DNA of 64,000 bases from CAYZGU01 sp964478165 (GTDB lineage: Bacteria > Poribacteria > WGA-4E > JAJDTR01), in the NCBI GenBank assembly GCA_964478165.1, contig CAYZGU010000041.1, forward strand, positions 124,001 through 188,000. Direction: 5' to 3'. Of this stretch, positions 59,197 to 64,000 are shown in pieces. How positions within the stretch are numbered: the first letter of the stretch is position 1; the number at the start of each line of letters is the position of its first letter. The notes beneath the pieces are model-generated. The model searched no databases and was not told the origin of the DNA. It saw only the letters and a list, made by a program, of their open reading frames with translations. A program made the translations under genes and the position numbers.

Positions 59197-59850
59197 CGTG
59201 TTCTCTCATTTGATGCTGCGCAACACTTTTCGAACGGCCTTGCAATCATGCTAAAATCCAATGCTTAATCCCGGTGCTCCATGAACTGAGAGCGCGTTCT
59301 TAGCACGCTGACCTATTTCCTCCCAATCCCCACCCTGCATCGAAACGTGTATGCACAATGGCATCAGCCAATGCCAAGATTAAGACTATCGTAACCTCTC
59401 CTCAGAATTATCTACTCGTCTCTTCCAGAGTCCCCAAGGCCAGAATCTCCTGACGGCGAACGACATCCGACCGATACTGCACTGCTTCAATTAGGGTTAA
59501 AACGGCTCTTCAAGCGCTTCGTCCAATCGATGTGTTTCCGCTACTCAGGCCAAACGGACGCGTTTCCGACACATCTTGTAAACCTCCCGTTAACGAGCTT
59601 TTTTCTTTCCCGTTATGCGCCATACTGTTCTTTAGTCTCCATGCTCACAAATCCCACGATGGTGACAACTCAACGCCAATTCAAACCCCGATGATTGCGA
59701 TCGTTTTCTTCTAACCGTGTTCACCATAAACTCCTAATACAGTCAAAGAATCGTCCAACATCTAATTACCGATTATGTCACCTTTACCTATCCATTTAGG
59801 CCTAACGAGGAATGACTGACGAATGTTATTCCTCGTTAGGCTTACTACTA
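59197..59850. other. Gap of about 650 bp with a terminator
   Basis: No gene is supported. A perfect hairpin at 59800-59841 follows the Gfo/Idh stop. The rest is empty. Confidence 0.45.
59800..59841 (-). terminator. Terminator-like hairpin, 14-bp perfect stem
   Basis: GCCTAACGAGGAAT (59800-59813) pairs perfectly with ATTCCTCGTTAGGC (59828-59841) around a 14-base loop, starting ten bases after the minus-strand stop at 59851. No long T run follows, so termination may be weak or the hairpin may protect the 3' end of the message. Confidence 0.6.
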
Positions 59851-60939
59851 TCACTTCCACTTGTCAAAAGGATTTGCCGTAGATTCTAGCGGCAGGGACA
59901 CACGGGCCTCTGCTATGTGTGCAGCATGCGCCATCATCGCCATCTCCAGATACAGACGGGACTTCTCCAACCCCACCAATTCCCATTCTGGTTCCTTATT
60001 CTCCAGCATAGCCACCATGGATTCGGCCATTCGCCGATGCGCATTGAGCCACTTCTCATTGTCTGGAGGGGGCTCAGCCGGCAACACCTCCCAACGGTCG
60101 TCTCCGAATAAGCCGGGATTCACTAACGGGTGAAAAAAGACATCTGGCTGATTCGACATCGGCCCCGGCAGGGACAGTGTTCCCATAGTCCCGTGCAGGT
60201 CAATTCGATAGGGGTTTTCCTTCCCGTCTCCCCGATACGATTCAAAGTCAACGGCCACACCCCCGGGGAACTCGTAATATGCTTTAATCCCGTCGCCTGC
60301 TACTAAACCCATTCCTTCAATACCTTCTTTTAAATCTGCTGGCGTCACACTCCTTCCATCCTGTGTTAGGTGTGCATGACACCACAACGGCACTCCAAAC
60401 AGCTGACAAACAAGATCGAAGAAATGTGGATACAAATCCAAAAACAACTGATCTCCTCCATGCTCGCCACCCATTCCATAGATGCGACATAACCTCGGGG
60501 TTCCAATACGCCCATTCTCTATCGACGGAATTGCTACTTTCTGTACCGGTGGATGCCCTCTCCACGGATTGGCCACTACAACCTGTAGTCGTGCCTTATT
60601 CCGAGCCGAAATCATCTGGTCAACCTCCGCCACCGAAGCAGCCACAGGCTTTTCCAGGTAAACATTAGTACCACGTTCGAGACAATTCGTTACTAACTCT
60701 AAATGATCTCCAATCTCGCGTGATGCAATCACTGCAATATCGAGATGCTCCCGCTCCAGCATCTCCAGATAATTCGCATATCCCTTTAATGCTCCGGTCT
60801 TCGCTACCGCATTTGCCCTCCCCGCTTCATGGGGATCGGCCAACGCCACAATCTCGACCCCCTCAACCCCGACAAACGCCATATCCAAATGGTGACCATA
60901 ATTGCCTCGTCCAGTATGCCCAACGATCCCAACTTTCAT
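59851..60939 (-). CDS. Gfo/Idh/MocA family oxidoreductase
   Basis: The 362-residue protein starts KVGIVGHTGRGNYGHHLDMAF, a GxxGxG-like cofactor motif, then VALADPHEAG and YLEKPVAAS with the EKP Lys. The C-terminal domain has VVANPWRGHPPVQ, GGEHGGDQLFLDLYPHFFDLV and KAYYEFPGGVAVDFESYRGDG. YPHFFDL places the expected Asp/His pair. AAGG is eight bases before the ATG. It follows a PhyH gene by 130 bp and ends at a hairpin. Confidence 0.9.
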   Translation of the reverse strand: MKVGIVGHTGRGNYGHHLDMAFVGVEGVEIVALADPHEAGRANAVAKTGALKGYANYLEMLEREHLDIAVIASREIGDHLELVTNCLERGTNVYLEKPVAASVAEVDQMISARNKARLQVVVANPWRGHPPVQKVAIPSIENGRIGTPRLCRIYGMGGEHGGDQLFLDLYPHFFDLVCQLFGVPLWCHAHLTQDGRSVTPADLKEGIEGMGLVAGDGIKAYYEFPGGVAVDFESYRGDGKENPYRIDLHGTMGTLSLPGPMSNQPDVFFHPLVNPGLFGDDRWEVLPAEPPPDNEKWLNAHRRMAESMVAMLENKEPEWELVGLEKSRLYLEMAMMAHAAHIAEARVSLPLESTANPFDKWK

Positions 60940-61068
60940 CTCATTTACCTTACTTTCAGCCCTCGGTTATCACCAGTTTTTCAATTGGAACAGATAGCGA
61001 GGAGTCCCCACTGGCTAGCGCTTCTATTGAGGCCTCACACCTATTCCATATCCACCCGTACACCGTTA

Positions 61069-62013
61069 TCATTTCCCGTCTGTTGGTATGCCAGGCCATT
61101 GTTCCCACATGTCCTCAAGAGGAGGTTCATCAAGCGTGTGCCTGAGATCTTTTTTTACCAAATCCCCAATAACGACCTTTCGAATCTCGTTGGAACAGTT
61201 CGGAGGATTACCTGCGTGTGCCAATCTGTGATGAAAGAAAACGATGTCTCCCGCGTCTCCGTAGCATTCGGTAGCCGTTTGCTCCTTGAGCTGATTATAA
61301 TTTTTTTCATAGCTATCAGCCTTAGCTCCCCCATATTGAGTCAGATGTTGATAATAGAAAACACGATGAGTTTTTCGCCAGATAGTGAATGCACCACCGT
61401 CTGGTGGCACATCGTCAAGGTATCCAAGCACACCCAAATGAAATTCATGACCATCGGTATGGGGCTTGAGAGGTTTCACAGGGACATCACCGTTAGGAAA
61501 CCGACAATAGATACCGCGCGTGCGAGTTGGAATGGCAAGGCTCCCTCTACCTAGCATCTGCTCAGCCATATCCCAAATTACCGGGTCTGTAAGAAGCATT
61601 TGCACCAAGAATTGTTCCGTACCGATGGTCCGGAATTTCCAGGAAGTACCATCCACAGCAGCGTATTCATCATTATGGGACGGCGGATTGGGCAAAGCCC
61701 AGCCATCAAATGAATAGTCAGTGTCAGTTGTTCTTGGAAGCTTTTCTCGTTGCACCGCCTGCAGAGCTTTAGCCGGAGCACGCCACGTGCTGGAATTGTC
61801 TCGGTCAATTCCAGGTGGCAGATTTTGCCAGATTCGTTCGCGCGCCTGCTCCATCAGTTCTTCGTCCATGACCTTGCGTTTAATCACGTACCCTTCATCT
61901 CTAAAGAACCTAAGGTCTTCAGGAGTCATTTTTAGCATGGCTTTGAAATATTTCATCCTTTCAGCACATTTTAGATACGGATCGGCTTGCCGCGAGGCTT
62001 GCTTCACACGCAT
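61069..62013 (-). CDS. Phytanoyl-CoA dioxygenase (PhyH) family protein
   Basis: The protein (up to 314 residues) has DLRFFRDEGYVIKRKVMDEEL, the HxD motif KPHTDGHEFHLG, DDVPPDGGAFTIWRKTHR, the distal His in FFHHRLAHAGN and Arg in NEIRKVVIGD. The first ATG (62013) has no ribosome site, and TTGACA (62049-62044) with a weak -10 near 62024-62019 would start transcription about here. A start at one of the inner codons, such as MLKMTPEDL or MTPEDL (about residue 26-29), is therefore likely. It is the intact partner of the decayed PhyH gene directly upstream; both end with WPGIP. Confidence 0.9.
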   Translation of the reverse strand: MRVKQASRQADPYLKCAERMKYFKAMLKMTPEDLRFFRDEGYVIKRKVMDEELMEQARERIWQNLPPGIDRDNSSTWRAPAKALQAVQREKLPRTTDTDYSFDGWALPNPPSHNDEYAAVDGTSWKFRTIGTEQFLVQMLLTDPVIWDMAEQMLGRGSLAIPTRTRGIYCRFPNGDVPVKPLKPHTDGHEFHLGVLGYLDDVPPDGGAFTIWRKTHRVFYYQHLTQYGGAKADSYEKNYNQLKEQTATECYGDAGDIVFFHHRLAHAGNPPNCSNEIRKVVIGDLVKKDLRHTLDEPPLEDMWEQWPGIPTDGK

Positions 62014-62091
62014 TAGCTTGTATAAAACGGCACATATACATTATGTCAATTGGAAACTGGCGAATGTGTTAGATACCACAGTTCGAATCTA

Positions 62092-62961
62092 TCAATCTTC
62101 CGGAATTCCAGGCCAATCGCACCACATGCCTTCGCAAGGAGATGGTCGCGGCTTGATCTTAGGTCTTTACGCTCAAAGTCCCCAGCGCTGCCTGTCAAAT
62201 TACGTTAGATTTGTTGTGCGCCGATTCGGCATGGACTAGGCGGTAATGCCAGAATACAATGTCGCCAGCATGGCCATAGCATTAAAACGGCGACTGCGAT
62301 TTAAAAAACTCGAGATGCTTTGCATAGTCTTCTACCTGCTCTTCTCCGTATTGCGTCAGAAAATGAGGATAGAGAGCTCGATGATGTGCCGGCAAACCAA
62401 ACAGTGAAACTTCCGGCGATTTGGCGGCACATCATCGACAAATCCAACGAAACCAAGCCTAAAGCCGTGCCCGTCGGTATGAGAGCCACGAGATTGGCTC
62501 GGCATAGGTGCTCCATCGGAAAGGGAACCTCGCGATTCCACATTGAATTCGTGGAATCGCGAGGTTCCCTTTCCCTAACACCTGCTCTGCCATTCACCAC
62601 ATAAAAGAATCTGTGAAAAGCAAACGCACCATCCAATCGACCGTTCCACACATGCGATTCTTCCAACCAATTAGGCCCGCACTTCCAACTGACAACGCAA
62701 TTCCATTGCGGCCAAGAAATCCACGACCTGAAAGTTGTTTTCCACCCTGATTGTGTAATGGCCACCAAGTGCGACTCCACGATTGATCGGTCCCATCCAA
62801 CTGCTTGGGATATGGAAATCGAGTGCAAGTGGGGCGAGTTCCCATAACCGGTCACGTGCCTCAGTCATCAGAACGTCATTCCTAATTCCACGTTTTATCA
62901 CGTATCCCTCGCCTCTGAAGAGTCGTAGGTCCTCATAATGACATCCCATCAGATGCGTCAT
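62092..62961 (-). pseudogene. PhyH-family pseudogene, paralogue of the gene at 61069-62013
   Basis: The relic covers a whole PhyH gene. In order along the minus strand it has EDLRLFRGEGYVIKR (62961 onward), LGKGNLAIP, HTDGHGFRLGFVGFVDDVPP, then in other frames PHFLTQYGEEQVEDYAKHLE, AGDIVFWHYRLVHA and a final WPGIPED ending with TGA at 62092-62094. The same blocks occur in the intact neighbour, so these are tandem duplicates. At least four frame changes occur, so it cannot be functional. It holds a perfect 24-bp inverted repeat at 62518-62574. Confidence 0.85.
62518..62574. repeat. Perfect 24-bp inverted repeat with 9-base loop
   Basis: The arms 62518-62541 and 62551-62574 are exact complements and the loop is ATTGAATTC. 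It lies within the PhyH pseudogene at the LGKGNLAIP region. The intact paralogue carries only the left-arm sequence in recognisable form (GGGAGCCTTGCCATTCC) and no such palindrome. Confidence 0.9.
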
Positions 62962-63001
62962 AAGCTTTAGTGCTACAGCAGCGTCTTAAAACCCGCATTT
63001 T

Positions 63002-63909
63002 TTAACGGAGCACGCTGATCCCAAATTCCTCCTCAAACTCACCCCAGATCTCAGCCGGAATTTGCACGGTACCGGCGTCATATCCTTCTTCGGGCTCTTG
63101 TATGTTGCCCGGGCCGAACATCACGATGCCTTCAATCGGCGCACCCAGACAAAACTGAATTGCCAAATGACGAATATTCACACTTCGGTCCTGACACCAA
63201 CGCCACATGGCGTAAGCTTTTGGTTGGGGCTAAGGATTCTGTTTCCTTGCACGCCGCAATTCGTCTTTCTGTACTGGTTCTTTACCGCTGAGAGCGCCCA
63301 TAGCCAAAGGGCTCGCCATAATGACGCCAACGTCATACTCGCGTGCCAGTGGCAGTGTTCTCTGCGCGGCCGATTGCTCAATTAACGTATAATCCAGAAA
63401 GGTGATAAGAATATCGATTTGACCGGCTTCGATGGCGCGACGGTGGAAATCGTGCGAACGCACAGCGAGACCGATGTGTCCCAGTCGCCCTTCCGCTTTC
63501 ATCTTTCCCAATTCATCGAGTGCAAATCCCTGACCTAGCGCATCTTCAATCTCTGGTGGATCATCAATTATCACTGCGTCCAAATAATCAGTTTGAAGTC
63601 TTCTGAGGCTGTTTTCTACGCTCCGCCGTGTTCCCACTGCAGAAAAGTCCTTCCGCCCGTTCACTGTTGGATGACTTACCTTCGATTGTAGATAGACCTT
63701 CTCTCTGAGGCCGCCAACAAGCGCTCGCCCCCAACGCTCCTGACTCGCTCTCGGATAAGTATCAATGTAGTTAATTCCAAGTTCAATTGCGGGATGAATC
63801 GCGCGGATGGTGTCTCGCTCCAAACCCGATCGAACCACGCCGCGCCGAGACCAAGTGATTTCGATCGCAGCTCCGTGCCTCCCAGTCGGACTGTCTCGAG
63901 TTCTACCAT
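63002..63909 (-). pseudogene. Aldo/keto reductase, inactivated by frameshift and nonsense codon
   Basis: From ATG 63909, with GGAGG before it, the protein reads VELETVRLGGTELRSKSLGLGAAWFDRVW and then loses frame near 63810-63830. The next frame gives DTIRAIHPAIELGINYIDTYP, SQERWGRALVGGLREKVYLQSKV, ENSLRRLQTDYLDAVIIDDP and PLAREYDVGVIMASPLAMGALSG. It is stopped by TAG at 63230-63232, in frame, after which the reductase continues (MWRWCQDRSVNIRHLAIQFC) to TAA at 63002. The Tyr of the AKR set is in NYIDTYP, and the Lys position reads SKVSHP. CAG to TAG is the simplest nonsense change. Confidence 0.85.
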
Positions 63910-64000
63910 AAAACCTCCGGCAATATTATTCCATACGAATTAGGATGATGATACTATAGCTCAGGTGTCATAGCGTGCGCAAGAAAAAATCAATGAGGTG

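Noticed and set aside
60720..61554. Plus-strand ORFs of 141 and 241 codons
   Set aside because: They are antisense to the well-supported Gfo/Idh and PhyH genes and have Pro/Ser/His-rich composition typical of shadow frames.
1..64000. CRISPR arrays, rRNA genes, prophage or an integron
   Set aside because: No regularly spaced direct repeats, rRNA-like sequence, phage structural genes or integrase were seen.

Overview
The window looks like a chromosomal stretch of an uncultured, Gram-negative, heterotrophic bacterium. A TonB-dependent outer-membrane receptor indicates a diderm envelope. The gene content is dominated by phytanoyl-CoA-dioxygenase-like (PhyH) proteins (five intact, one decayed), Gfo/Idh/MocA oxidoreductases (four), a PmoA-like DUF6807 protein, glycoside-hydrolase-type beta-propellers, GH172 (DUF2961), a relict DUF6785 membrane protein and TolB-type propeller debris. 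That mix is the one I associate with Candidatus Poribacteria and similar sponge- or particle-associated lineages. The assignment is inference from gene content; no rRNA or phylogenetic marker was used beyond htpG. Intact coding sequence covers only about 63 percent of the window, there are many long gaps, and several genes carry frameshifts or nonsense codons, which suggests an eroding genome (or, for the single-base homopolymer indels, assembly error).

Layout. 0-7 kb: a DUF6807 gene cut by the left edge, translationally coupled to a TIM-barrel sugar isomerase; an M28 peptidase; an SRPBCC protein; and a 537-residue orphan. 7.5-13.6 kb: a carbohydrate ABC importer (Tat lipoprotein binding protein, two permeases, ATPase) behind a near-consensus promoter that carries a palindromic operator candidate, followed by a Tat-exported FAD oxidoreductase. 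15.2-25.6 kb: htpG, two divergent Gfo/Idh genes, a possible 116-residue gene, NagZ-type GH3, a frameshifted archease, a MITE-like element with TTA target duplication, a VOC protein and QueE. 25.7-35.5 kb: a small membrane protein, a methyltransferase, a small beta-carbonic-anhydrase-like protein, an M14 carboxypeptidase, a secreted beta-helix protein, an ABM-domain protein and a PhyH. 35.8-41.1 kb: an SDR overlapping a decayed DUF6785 gene, then a TonB receptor. 42.5-49 kb: a TolB-propeller relic, a PhyH-HEAT fusion, a propeller protein, a uridine-kinase-like protein and a double GNAT. 50.7-55.8 kb: a sugar-catabolic run of YhcH-like protein, GH172, a second propeller sharing its C-terminal domain with the first, and an HpcH/HpaI aldolase ending in a clear terminator. 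56-64 kb: a minus-strand block of two Gfo/Idh, three PhyH, one PhyH pseudogene and an aldo/keto reductase pseudogene.

Together the genes point to import and oxidation of unusual sugars or sugar acids (ABC importer, isomerase, Gfo/Idh, YhcH, HpcH aldolase, GH172, propellers, NagZ) plus a large set of Fe(II)/2-oxoglutarate-type oxygenases whose substrates cannot be told from sequence. I found no CRISPR array, rRNA, convincing tRNA, phage or complete transposase gene.
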